Source: an uncultured Ilumatobacter sp. (lineage in GTDB: Bacteria; Actinomycetota; Acidimicrobiia; Acidimicrobiales; Ilumatobacteraceae). From it: 18,338 nt of DNA. Shown here in pieces: positions 1 to 6,799 of this stretch. The DNA is taken from contig CALICC010000305.1 of NCBI GenBank assembly GCA_938049325.1, positions 1 through 18,338 of the forward strand. Reading direction: 5' to 3'. Every line of letters starts with the position of its first letter. Positions within the stretch are counted from its first letter, which is position 1. The notes below the pieces were generated by a model. That model was not told where the DNA came from. It saw nothing but the letters and a program-made list of their open reading frames with translations, and did no database searches. A program made the position numbers and the translations under genes.

Positions 1-63
1 AGGGCCGTCACCGCCCGTGTCTTCGTAGTACAACCGTTGTCCGTTGACGTCTGCGAAGGGCAT
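1..63 (-). CDS. Alpha/beta hydrolase, N-terminal fragment (cut by window edge)
   Basis: The first 21 codons of a minus-strand gene run off the left edge. The peptide begins MPFADVNGQRLYYEDTGGDG, the usual opening of alpha/beta-hydrolase-fold enzymes (first beta strand, then the turn before the oxyanion-hole His-Gly segment). The catalytic triad lies outside the window, so substrate and activity (esterase, epoxide hydrolase, haloalkane dehalogenase or C-C hydrolase) cannot be told. It lies 35 bases downstream of the NIPSNAP-like gene on the same strand and is probably the distal gene of the same operon. The family call rests on recognising this N-terminal pattern only. Confidence 0.72.
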   Translation of the reverse strand, partial: MPFADVNGQRLYYEDTGGDGP

Positions 64-98
64 CGCGCCGAAACTAGTGCGTGCGGGCTCGGTCGAGG

Positions 99-851
99 TC
101 AGTCGTCGGACGCGAGCGCCGCGTCCGGCTCCCACGTGGTCGGGGCGCCAGCCGATCCCGGACGGGGCGTCATCAACTCCGTGGTGCCGCCGGTGACGAA
201 TTCTCGCTCGACGGTCTGCCAAGCGAGCAGTAACGGATCGGACCGTCCGGAGTCGTCGAGACCACGGGTGGTGTCGAAGTCCTTGCGGAGCTCGATCCAC
301 GGCTCGAGGTCGGTCGCCCACACCACGATCACCTCGGTCGGGTTGTTCACCACTTCGAGCAGATGGGTGAGATGAATCCCACGCTGCTCGAGCGCGGGGC
401 GACGGTGCGTGTTCACCGCATCGAGGACCTCGATCTGTGTCCCTGGGCGCACCTCGAGCACCTGATGGACGAATCCGGTTCCCAATTGGCCACGCGAGCG
501 CAACTCGGCGGTGGTCGGGCACCCGGGCACCGCCGCGGCAACACGGTCGCGTCCACCCGAACGAAACTCGGCTGCTTCGTCCCACCAGTCACCGTAGAAC
601 GCAGCGCGGCGCTTCAGGTTGAGACGGTCGAGGTTGTCGGTCCACGCATCCCAGCCGCGCTCGCCACCGTCGTACAGGTTGATGACTTGGGGCCAGTGCG
701 CTCCCGATGCGCCGATGACGAAGAAGGTGCCGGCCAACCGGAACAGGCCAGGCATCTCGTGGACCGGCTCGCGGGCGACGAGGTCCATGTACTCGTACTG
801 CCCCTGCCCGATGACGTCGATCGTCTCATGCAGGAAGAAGTTGCGCGGCAT
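99..851 (-). CDS. NIPSNAP-like / dimeric alpha-beta barrel protein
   Basis: A 250-residue protein, apparently built of two ferredoxin-like (dimeric alpha-beta barrel) halves. The first half is residues 1-95, with a FFLHETIDV opening strand and an Arg-Glu-Pro-Val-His segment. The second is about 125-220, with FVHQVLEVRPGT and LLEVVNNPTEVIVVW. This layout resembles NIPSNAP or EthD-type proteins found beside catabolic enzymes; they have no single established reaction. No signal peptide or membrane segment is visible. The last 30 residues are low-complexity and acidic. The ATG start was chosen because it overlaps the TGA of the upstream amidohydrolase by one base (TGATG), implying translational coupling. 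A longer reading upstream would run through that gene. The fold call is moderately sure, the function unknown. Confidence 0.75.
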   Translation of the reverse strand: MPRNFFLHETIDVIGQGQYEYMDLVAREPVHEMPGLFRLAGTFFVIGASGAHWPQVINLYDGGERGWDAWTDNLDRLNLKRRAAFYGDWWDEAAEFRSGGRDRVAAAVPGCPTTAELRSRGQLGTGFVHQVLEVRPGTQIEVLDAVNTHRRPALEQRGIHLTHLLEVVNNPTEVIVVWATDLEPWIELRKDFDTTRGLDDSGRSDPLLLAWQTVEREFVTGGTTELMTPRPGSAGAPTTWEPDAALASDD

Positions 852-2080
852 CAGGCCGTGATGCCGAACCGTTCGAGCCCGTAGGCCTCGATCGCATTGC
901 CCCGCAGCACCTTGTAGCACTCGTCGGCATCCATGCCGACTTCGACGAACATGCTGTGCGCCACCTTGCGGCTGTGCGGGAACGTTCCGTCGGAGTGCGG
1001 ATAGTCGGTTTCGAAAAGGATCTGGTCGACACCCACCTGATGTCGCTGACGGAGACCGACCAGGTCGTCGAAGATGCACCCGAACACCCGACCGCGCACC
1101 ATCTCACTCGGAAGTGGCCCGGAACCACCGACGCCACCGCGGCCATCTTTGAACACCGAGTCCATGCGTTCGAGCTGGAACGGCATCCAGCCGACCTGAC
1201 TCTCCGCATAGGCGATCTTGATATCGGGGAATCGCTCGAGCGCTCCCGAGAATACCCAGTCGACGAGCGACGCTTCGGCGTTCTGCGCGTACAACGACAT
1301 CGAGGCTGCAAGGGGCGCATCGGGTGACGTGGTCGGCATCGACGACGACGAGCCGATGTGCATCGAGACAGTGGTCTCGGTTTCCTGGCAGGCGTCCCAG
1401 ACGACATCCCAGTCGCCGGAGTACATCGTCGAGCAACCGAGTTTCGACGGGTTCTCCGAGAACGCGATGGCATGGCTGCCCTTGGCAGCGCAGCGTCGAA
1501 CCTCGTCGGCGGCGAGCTGCTGGTCCCAGAGCGGGATGAGAGTCAGCGGGATGAGTCTCCCGCGGCCGTCACCGCCGCACCACTCGTCGATCATCCAGTC
1601 GTTGTAGATCTGCAGACACCGCAGTGCGAGGTCTTTGTCGTTTCGTTCGAGGAAGCCCTGTCCACAGAATCGAGGAAACACGTTCGGATAGTTGATGGCG
1701 GCTTCGACATGGTTGAGTGTCATGTCGTCGAGGCGGGCCGACTGGTCGTACGTGCCGGGCCGGAGGTCTTCGTAGACCGCTGCGACGTTGCGCTGCTCTT
1801 CGCGCGGGACGCCGGCCGGACCGTGGAGAAAGCCTGTGGGAATGGCGGCGTCTTCGAACAGCCAGATGTCGCACATCTGGCCGTCTTCCGCTCCGCGGGT
1901 GAAGCCGTAGTGACCGCCCTTGAACTCGAGGCGGACCTTCTCCTGAACCACCCGGGGCCCATTCGCGCGCATGCTCTCAGGCAGCTCACGCTGCCAGAGA
2001 TCCTTGGGTTCCATGATGTGGTCATCGACCGAGATGATCAACGGCAGATCGGCCTCTTGCGGGGTGACGTCTTCAACCAT
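851..2080 (-). CDS. Amidohydrolase family protein (Amidohydro_2 type), second of the leftward operon
   Basis: A 409-residue TIM-barrel metal hydrolase of the amidohydrolase 2 family, which includes hydrolases and ACMSD/resorcylate-type decarboxylases. The first strand carries SVDDHIMEP (residues 17-25), a variant of the His-x-His metal site with Asp-Asp-His. A further ligand-like His is at 241 (SMHIG), and the conserved late Asp is at 359 in FETDYPH. This SVDDH subclass is abundant in actinobacteria and usually lacks a known substrate. The ATG at 2080 lies 13 bases after the stop of the 2-hydroxyacid dehydrogenase gene, so it is likely co-transcribed with it. The downstream NIPSNAP gene overlaps its stop. 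Family assignment is secure; whether it hydrolyses or decarboxylates is not visible. Confidence 0.93.
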   Translation of the reverse strand: MVEDVTPQEADLPLIISVDDHIMEPKDLWQRELPESMRANGPRVVQEKVRLEFKGGHYGFTRGAEDGQMCDIWLFEDAAIPTGFLHGPAGVPREEQRNVAAVYEDLRPGTYDQSARLDDMTLNHVEAAINYPNVFPRFCGQGFLERNDKDLALRCLQIYNDWMIDEWCGGDGRGRLIPLTLIPLWDQQLAADEVRRCAAKGSHAIAFSENPSKLGCSTMYSGDWDVVWDACQETETTVSMHIGSSSSMPTTSPDAPLAASMSLYAQNAEASLVDWVFSGALERFPDIKIAYAESQVGWMPFQLERMDSVFKDGRGGVGGSGPLPSEMVRGRVFGCIFDDLVGLRQRHQVGVDQILFETDYPHSDGTFPHSRKVAHSMFVEVGMDADECYKVLRGNAIEAYGLERFGITA

Positions 2081-2093
2081 GGCGTCGATGTTC

Positions 2094-3152
2094 TCACACC
2101 TGATTCACGAGGGTTTCACCGGCCACGAACCGCCGCACGTTGTCCCTGAAGATTCTGTGCACGTTCACGAACATCGCTGCCGGCACAGCGGCGTTGTGGA
2201 ACGAGAGCGACAGGTTGGGTGCCGACCAGATCGGATGGCCGGCGGGAAGGGGTTCGCTACTCGCAACGTCGAGCGCGACCCCAGCGAGATCGCCCGAATC
2301 CAATGCTGCCACCAGCGCCTCCTCGTCGACCAGGCTGCCGCGGCCGACATTGCAGAAGAAGGCCCCCGGCTTCATCGCCGCAATCGCGTCCGCATCGATG
2401 AGCCCGCGAGTTGCCGAACTGTCGGGTACCGCGGCAACCACCGCGTCACACTCGCCGAGCATCCGATGGAGCTCGCTGACGGGGTACAGGCCATCAACCC
2501 TGTCATCAACATCTCCCGAGGCCGCTGATCGGCGGCAAGCGAGTACCCGGAAACCAAAGGCTCGGGCGCGTGGAGCAATCTCAGCGCAGATGTTGCCGAA
2601 GCCGATCAGCCCAACGGTCTTGCCCGCGAGTTCCTCGCCGTACAGCGGCCCCCAGGTTTCGGCGCGCGCCTGGTCGCGAATTTCGGCGAATCGCTTGTAG
2701 TGCTCGATGATCCGGCCCATCGCGAATTCAGCGATCCCCACGGCATTGCTGCCAGCGCTCGACGTCAGCACCACACCGGCATCCCCAAGGCGGCACGACA
2801 CGAGATGATCAGTGCCGGCACCGAAGGCCTGCACCCACTGCAGGTTGGGCGCCATCGATACGACATCAGCAGGCAGATCGAGGGCGAGCGCAGCGTGGAT
2901 CGTCTTCAGTCCAGCGGTGATGTCCGCCGGGAGCTCCGGCTGGCTCGCGACCCAGTCGGCCTCGGGATCGGCGCCGCGGGCAGCGCGCCGCTCGTGCGGT
3001 TCATCGCACGGCAACTCGACGACCCGCACTCGACCGCCGTCCGGCGTTGTGATGCTTTCGAGGTCGGCAACGGCGGCATCAAACGCTCCCGGCTCACCCC
3101 ACCAGGCCCGCGGGTAGCAGATCGCGACCACAAACGGATTCGGAATCGTCAT
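2094..3152 (-). CDS. D-isomer-specific 2-hydroxyacid dehydrogenase family protein
   Basis: A 352-residue NAD(P)-dependent oxidoreductase that would interconvert a 2-hydroxyacid and a 2-oxoacid. The Rossmann fingerprint GLIGFG is at 181-186, with an unusual Asn-Ile-Cys following. Catalytic residues appear as Arg271 (NVGRGSLVDEEAL), Glu300 (SSEPLPAGHPIW) and His319 (SFHNAA). The last deviates from the common TPHxxG, so the acid/base pair is present but in a divergent context. The N-terminal substrate domain (1-170) is longer than usual, with a charged insert around 45-75. The ATG overlaps the stop of the upstream amidohydrolase by four bases (ATGA). It is closer to the divergent GyaR/GhrA-like group than to glycerate or lactate dehydrogenases, but the substrate cannot be assigned. 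Confidence 0.92.
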   Translation of the reverse strand: MTIPNPFVVAICYPRAWWGEPGAFDAAVADLESITTPDGGRVRVVELPCDEPHERRAARGADPEADWVASQPELPADITAGLKTIHAALALDLPADVVSMAPNLQWVQAFGAGTDHLVSCRLGDAGVVLTSSAGSNAVGIAEFAMGRIIEHYKRFAEIRDQARAETWGPLYGEELAGKTVGLIGFGNICAEIAPRARAFGFRVLACRRSAASGDVDDRVDGLYPVSELHRMLGECDAVVAAVPDSSATRGLIDADAIAAMKPGAFFCNVGRGSLVDEEALVAALDSGDLAGVALDVASSEPLPAGHPIWSAPNLSLSFHNAAVPAAMFVNVHRIFRDNVRRFVAGETLVNQV

Positions 3153-4060
3153 GGAGAAGCCTCCTCGGCTCGAAGATGTGGCCATGCGGTCGGCCAGAGC
3201 CGAAGCGCGTTTGCGCCGGCGATTGCGATGCGGTCTCGTTCGGCGACGCCGGAGAACCATGACTGGATCAACGCGACTTGGTTGGCATAGCTGAGCAGGC
3301 GGCCCGCCGCATCGACCTCGCGATGTTGCGGCCAATCGCTCCCCCACAGCACGCGCGAACCTCCGAATCGATCAACGATCGTCTCGACGAGTTCAACCGG
3401 GTCAACTCCTGCCAGACGAACGAGTGTCGGCGTGATCTTGACGTGCAGGTTCCGATACTTCGTGAGGTCCCACAACGGCTGCGCGTTCGTGAACGGCGCA
3501 CCGTCAGAGAAATCGGCAAAACCGCAGTGGTCGAGAGCGAACGCCACCTCGGGCCTGCGGGCGAGCTGGTGCGACACGTCGATCAAGTCACCAGCCATGC
3601 AGCAGACGGCCACCGACACGCCGAGCGCGGCTGCTGCATCGACCACACGGTCGCCGGTCGGCGAAGCCAACCACGACACCGCGGGACGCGGAATATGAAA
3701 GAGGCGCACACCCGAGATTCCGGTGCGGTTCGTCCACTTGGCCAGACGGTCAGCCGCGTCAGCGTTCGCTGGATCAACGATGCAGCTGCCGACGAAGCGA
3801 TCCCGATCGTGCTCGGCTGCGGTGGCGAGGTACGTGTTGTCGTCGCCGTACACACCCGCCGCTTGCACGAGCACAACCCCATCGACGTCGCTCTCGGTCA
3901 CCAACGATGCAAAGTGTTCGACCGTGCAATCGTGATCATCCCACCAGGATCCGTTCGGCAGCGACGCTGCACGCCGCGGAAACGCGGCGGTGTCGTTGCC
4001 AACCACGTGCGTGTGGGTGTCGATCAGCACATCTGCACCGTAGGTCAGCGGGAATGCCAC
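3149..4060 (-). CDS. Amidohydrolase family protein (Amidohydro_2 type), first gene of the leftward operon
   Basis: About 303 residues from a GTG at 4060. The metal-binding start DTHTH is at residues 14-18, a mid-barrel His-Cys-Gly (DHCG) near 178, and the catalytic Asp near 242 in WGSDWPQH. This is the classic amidohydrolase 2 / TIM-barrel lactonase-decarboxylase pattern and is distinct from the other two copies in the window. The start is uncertain: the GTG at 4060 has AAGGA only three bases upstream, and another GTG lies at 4030 just before the first barrel strand. The open frame extends further upstream to 4432, but that part is antisense to the divergent gene and has no family resemblance. 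It begins the operon 4060 to 1 and is divergent from the UGSC pair. Confidence 0.88.
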   Translation of the reverse strand: MAFPLTYGADVLIDTHTHVVGNDTAAFPRRAASLPNGSWWDDHDCTVEHFASLVTESDVDGVVLVQAAGVYGDDNTYLATAAEHDRDRFVGSCIVDPANADAADRLAKWTNRTGISGVRLFHIPRPAVSWLASPTGDRVVDAAAALGVSVAVCCMAGDLIDVSHQLARRPEVAFALDHCGFADFSDGAPFTNAQPLWDLTKYRNLHVKITPTLVRLAGVDPVELVETIVDRFGGSRVLWGSDWPQHREVDAAGRLLSYANQVALIQSWFSGVAERDRIAIAGANALRLWPTAWPHLRAEEASP

Positions 4061-4081
4061 ACTTCCTTCGTGACCGAGGAC

Positions 4082-5116
4082 ATGCCGATCCAGATCGATG
4101 TGGCATCCGACGACCCTGAGCTCATCATGCGGGCGTACAGCGAGCACGGGTGGGGCGACGGTCTGCCACTGGTCGCTCCAACGGAGGAACGCGTCGCAGC
4201 GATGCTCGCTGCGCTCGGCTCTGCGGATCCCGATGAGGTCATTGCGACGTTGCCGCCGCGCGTCGGTGAAGCCACGCGTCGGATCATCGCCGTCAACGCG
4301 GTGCTCGCTGGGTGCGAACCGAGCCACATGGCCGTTCTCGTCTCCGCGGTGCGAGCGCTGGCTGCCGACGTGTTGAACCTGCGCGGCGTCAACGCCACCA
4401 CACATCCCGTCGCGCCGCTCGTGATCGTGCACGGCACCGCGGCGACAGCCGGCGGCTATAACTCAGGGCTGGGCGCGTTTGGGCCCGGCAACCGTGCGAA
4501 TGCCACCACCGGGCGTGCGTTACGCCTGATCCTGTTGCATGTGGCGGGCGCCATCCCCGGTCCGGGCGACGCGTCGACACAGGGCGGCCCGGCAAAGTAC
4601 TCATACTGCGTTGCAGAGAACATCGAAGAGTCGCCGTGGGGTGGGTACGCAGCCGATGCCGGAGTCACGACTGCGTCGGCAATCACCGTGCACTGCGGCG
4701 AGGCGCCACACAACGTGCACGACATGGAGTCGGACGATCCCGCAGCGGTACTCGACAAGGTTGCTTCGACCATGACGCAATGGGGCTCGAACAACGCTCC
4801 AATCAGCCAGGGCGAGTATTTCGTCGCACTCTGTCCCGAGCACGCAGCGCTCTGCGGCGACGCGGGATGGTCGCGAGAACACGTGGCCTCCTATCTGTTC
4901 AACAAGGCCACCGTTCGCGTCGGCGACGCTCGTGCAGCGTTCAACTCTCTGGCGTGGGCTCCGTGGCAGCAACGCCTGAGCGACGACGACCGCATGTCCA
5001 TGACCGAACATCCACGCAACATCAAGGTCTTCGTTGTCGGCGGCGCCGGCAAACACAGCTCGGTGATTCCGAGTTGGGGAATGACCCGGAGCGTGACCCT
5101 GCCCGTCGAACCATGA
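4082..5116 (+). CDS. Conserved protein of unknown function, probable partner of the UGSC selenoprotein
   Basis: A 344-residue protein I cannot place in a named enzyme family. Near the N-terminus it has a Gly-Asp-Gly-Leu-Pro-Leu-Val-x-Pro-Thr stretch (residues 25-34), which I associate loosely with uncharacterised proteins found beside UGSC proteins. A Gly-rich middle (119-141) follows, then a Cys/His-rich segment: VHCGEAPHNVHDME (203-216), Cys251, His254, Cys258. The tail is VVGGAGKHSSVIPSWG (318-333). The His/Cys groups could bind a metal or be redox-active, but no canonical motif is visible. There is no signal peptide or clear membrane span. The next gene starts 13 bases after its stop, so the pair is almost certainly one transcript. 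GTG at 4070 (four codons earlier) is an alternative start; the longer open frame from 3278 is antisense to the amidohydrolase and rejected. Confidence 0.85.
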   Translation: MPIQIDVASDDPELIMRAYSEHGWGDGLPLVAPTEERVAAMLAALGSADPDEVIATLPPRVGEATRRIIAVNAVLAGCEPSHMAVLVSAVRALAADVLNLRGVNATTHPVAPLVIVHGTAATAGGYNSGLGAFGPGNRANATTGRALRLILLHVAGAIPGPGDASTQGGPAKYSYCVAENIEESPWGGYAADAGVTTASAITVHCGEAPHNVHDMESDDPAAVLDKVASTMTQWGSNNAPISQGEYFVALCPEHAALCGDAGWSREHVASYLFNKATVRVGDARAAFNSLAWAPWQQRLSDDDRMSMTEHPRNIKVFVVGGAGKHSSVIPSWGMTRSVTLPVEP

Positions 5117-5129
5117 TCGAGAGCCAGCG

Positions 5130-5948
5130 ATGAAGATCTACACCCCCACAGGACGGCTTGCGCCAGCGCGAACCACGAGCACGACTTCACTAGGCACCCT
5201 CGCAGGCAAACGCATCGGCATTCTGGAGAACAGGAAACCGAACAGTCGGCTCCTGATGACCCACCTCGCCGAACGATTGTGTGAACGAACCGGCGCCGAA
5301 CTGGTCGCCATCGAATCAAAGAACGCAGCCATCGCTGCCAGTGACCAGTTGCTGGGACAACTGACCAAGGAGGTTGAGCTGGTTCTGACCGGCTCAGCTG
5401 ATTGAGGGAGTTGCACGTCGTGGAGTGTCCACGACTCCGTACAACTCGAAGCCAACGGCGTCCCGACGGTCGTGGTCGCCACGACCAAGTTCCGGATGTT
5501 GACCGATCAGGTGGCCAGCAGCTTGAACGCTCCCGACATTCGGGTGCTCGAGGTTCCGCATCCGCTCGGCGGTACCGACGAGGCGACGATCCGAGCCTGG
5601 GCCGAGGCTGGCGTCGACACGACGATTGCACTGTTCCTGAATGAAGGGACGCTGACCACACCACCGCCGTCAGCATCGTCGAAGACCGTTGAGCTCAAGA
5701 TCGATGAGGTGGCTGCGGCGCTTGAAGACGTCCGTGAGATCATCGCAGCCGACGGCGGGGACATCGTGCTCGAGTCCGTCGATGCGGGCACGGCTCGGCT
5801 TCGGCTCATCTTGGACAGCGCCGAATGCCGTGAGTGTGTGATGCCGCGCAGCTTTCTCGAGCAGGTCGCGCTCGACACCATGCGTCAGACGGTTCCAGAA
5901 CTGACTGCGGTGCACATCGACGACCCGCGCGAAAACGACGGCACCTGA
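5130..5948 (+). CDS. UGSC-family selenoprotein with C-terminal NifU-like domain (TGA 5403-5405 read as selenocysteine)
   Basis: Read through one in-frame TGA, this is a 272-residue protein. Residues 28-91 form an alpha/beta domain opening with KRIGILENRKPNS. Codons 92-95 are TGA-GGG-AGT-TGC, giving Sec-Gly-Ser-Cys, followed by TSWSVHDSVQLEANGVPTVV and a VPHPLGG strand (about 142-148). This order is characteristic of UGSC-containing selenoproteins, known mainly from bacterial and marine metagenome surveys and of unknown biochemical role. The Sec and Cys two residues apart suggest a redox centre. From about 185 a second domain begins: IIAADGGDIVLESVD, then Cys233-x-x-Cys236. It resembles the NifU C-terminal domain that binds or transfers an Fe-S cluster. 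The frame is open on both sides of the TGA and homology-like sequence spans it, so this is not two genes. A SECIS-like hairpin follows at once. The sel genes are not in this window. Confidence 0.88.
5406..5447 (+). promoter_or_regulatory. Candidate bacterial SECIS element directly after the UGA
   Basis: Lower stem GAGTTG (5408-5413) pairs with CAACTC (5442-5447). An asymmetric internal loop (5414-5416 and 5436-5441) follows. The upper stem GTCGTGGA (5417-5424) pairs perfectly with TCCACGAC (5428-5435), closing a GTG loop (5425-5427). The apical loop begins 19 bases after the UGA and its first base is G. Both agree with the published bacterial SECIS consensus, in which a short loop with an early G lies roughly 16-37 bases past the UGA. 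SelB would bind the loop to deliver Sec-tRNA. The pairing is seen directly; the function is inferred from position and the UGSC context. Confidence 0.8.
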
Positions 5949-5956
5949 CGCGCGCC

Positions 5957-6799
5957 TCAGGCGTCGAGCCCGAAGAGGCGGCGAGCGTTGCCTGCCAGGA
6001 TCGCTCGCTTGTCGGCCTCCGGGAGGGCCGACTCCTTGATCTGACCCAAGATGTGGCTGATTCGTCGGCCCACCGGATGGGAATACAGGTCGGTCCCGAA
6101 AACGACCCGATCGGCTCCGAACCGGACTGCGAACTCCTCAGCGAAGTCGAAGTTGTAGCTGAGGCTTGTGTCGAAAATGATGTTGGGCGCGATCTCGGCG
6201 TGGAAGAAACACTCCCTGGTTGCCTCGTACGAACCGAACGCGTCGAGTGCCAACACGGGCGTGTCGGGAATCGAACGAGCGAGCACGGCGAGCTTCCACA
6301 ACGCTTCCTCCGGTGTCTCGTTCATGGCATGGATGACCGGCACGAGGCCGAGCTCGGCCATGCGCTGGCAGTACGTGAGGATCCACTGGCTGTCGAGTGA
6401 CACGCCTTGAAAGCGCGTGTGGAAGCTGATGCCGACCAATCCGAGTTCGTGTCTGCACCGATCGAGTTCGGCGAGGCTCGCCTCCCCGTCGCGAGGCTCG
6501 ACAATGCCGACCGCGGCGGGAAACCGGTCAGGAGTTCGATCGCGGTAGCGAGCAATCCCATCGTTCTCCGCCATGGTGTCAGCGATGCCGTTCGGCCTGA
6601 GGTAGCCGTGACCGGGGATCACGATCGCTTGCTGCACCTGCTCACGGTCCATGATCGCCAGGCGGGATGACAGCTCGACGTCGCTCGCATCGTCGGAGGC
6701 GTCGCCGGCGCCAGTGTCGAGCGATCCGCCGAGTGCACGAAACGCGTCACCGACGTGATGGTGGACGTCGAGGATCTCGAACGTCGCCTCGTCGGTCAT
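5957..6799 (-). CDS. Amidohydrolase family protein (Amidohydro_2 type), third copy
   Basis: A 280-residue TIM-barrel metal enzyme. DVHHHVG (residues 11-17) supplies the first metal ligands, His157 (VIHAMN) a mid-barrel ligand, and Asp237 (FGTDLYSHP) the conserved late aspartate. The C-terminus NARRLFGL is the usual family ending. Residues 21-45 are an Asp/Gly/Ala-rich insert. The ATG overlaps the TGA of the cupin gene by four bases, so the two are coupled. It converges on the UGSC gene with only 8 bases between stops, so it was probably recruited to the same cluster although on its own transcript. It resembles neither of the other two amidohydrolases closely at the metal motif. Confidence 0.92.
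   Translation of the reverse strand: MTDEATFEILDVHHHVGDAFRALGGSLDTGAGDASDDASDVELSSRLAIMDREQVQQAIVIPGHGYLRPNGIADTMAENDGIARYRDRTPDRFPAAVGIVEPRDGEASLAELDRCRHELGLVGISFHTRFQGVSLDSQWILTYCQRMAELGLVPVIHAMNETPEEALWKLAVLARSIPDTPVLALDAFGSYEATRECFFHAEIAPNIIFDTSLSYNFDFAEEFAVRFGADRVVFGTDLYSHPVGRRISHILGQIKESALPEADKRAILAGNARRLFGLDA

Noticed and set aside
363..884. Plus-strand open frame opposite the NIPSNAP-like gene
   Set aside because: It is a high-GC shadow frame: Arg/Val/Asp-rich, no motif, fully antisense to a better supported gene.
3278..4081. Long N-terminal extension of the 4082 gene on the plus strand
   Set aside because: It is antisense to the amidohydrolase at 3149-4060, which has clear motifs; the extension is Arg-rich without family resemblance.
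4061..4432. N-terminal extension of the amidohydrolase at 3149-4060
   Set aside because: It overlaps the divergent conserved gene in antisense, and the family N-terminus (DTHTH near the start) is met by GTG 4060.
5403..5405. The TGA as a true stop, giving a small gene 5130-5405 and a second gene or pseudogene 5472-5948
   Set aside because: The codons right after it spell the conserved Gly-Ser-Cys, the frame stays open, the GTG at 5472 has no ribosome-binding site and would cut a conserved domain in half, and a SECIS-like hairpin follows.
5944..5961. Hairpin CCTGA/TCAGG between the convergent stops as a bidirectional terminator
   Set aside because: The stem is only five pairs with an eight-base loop and no T-run on either side.
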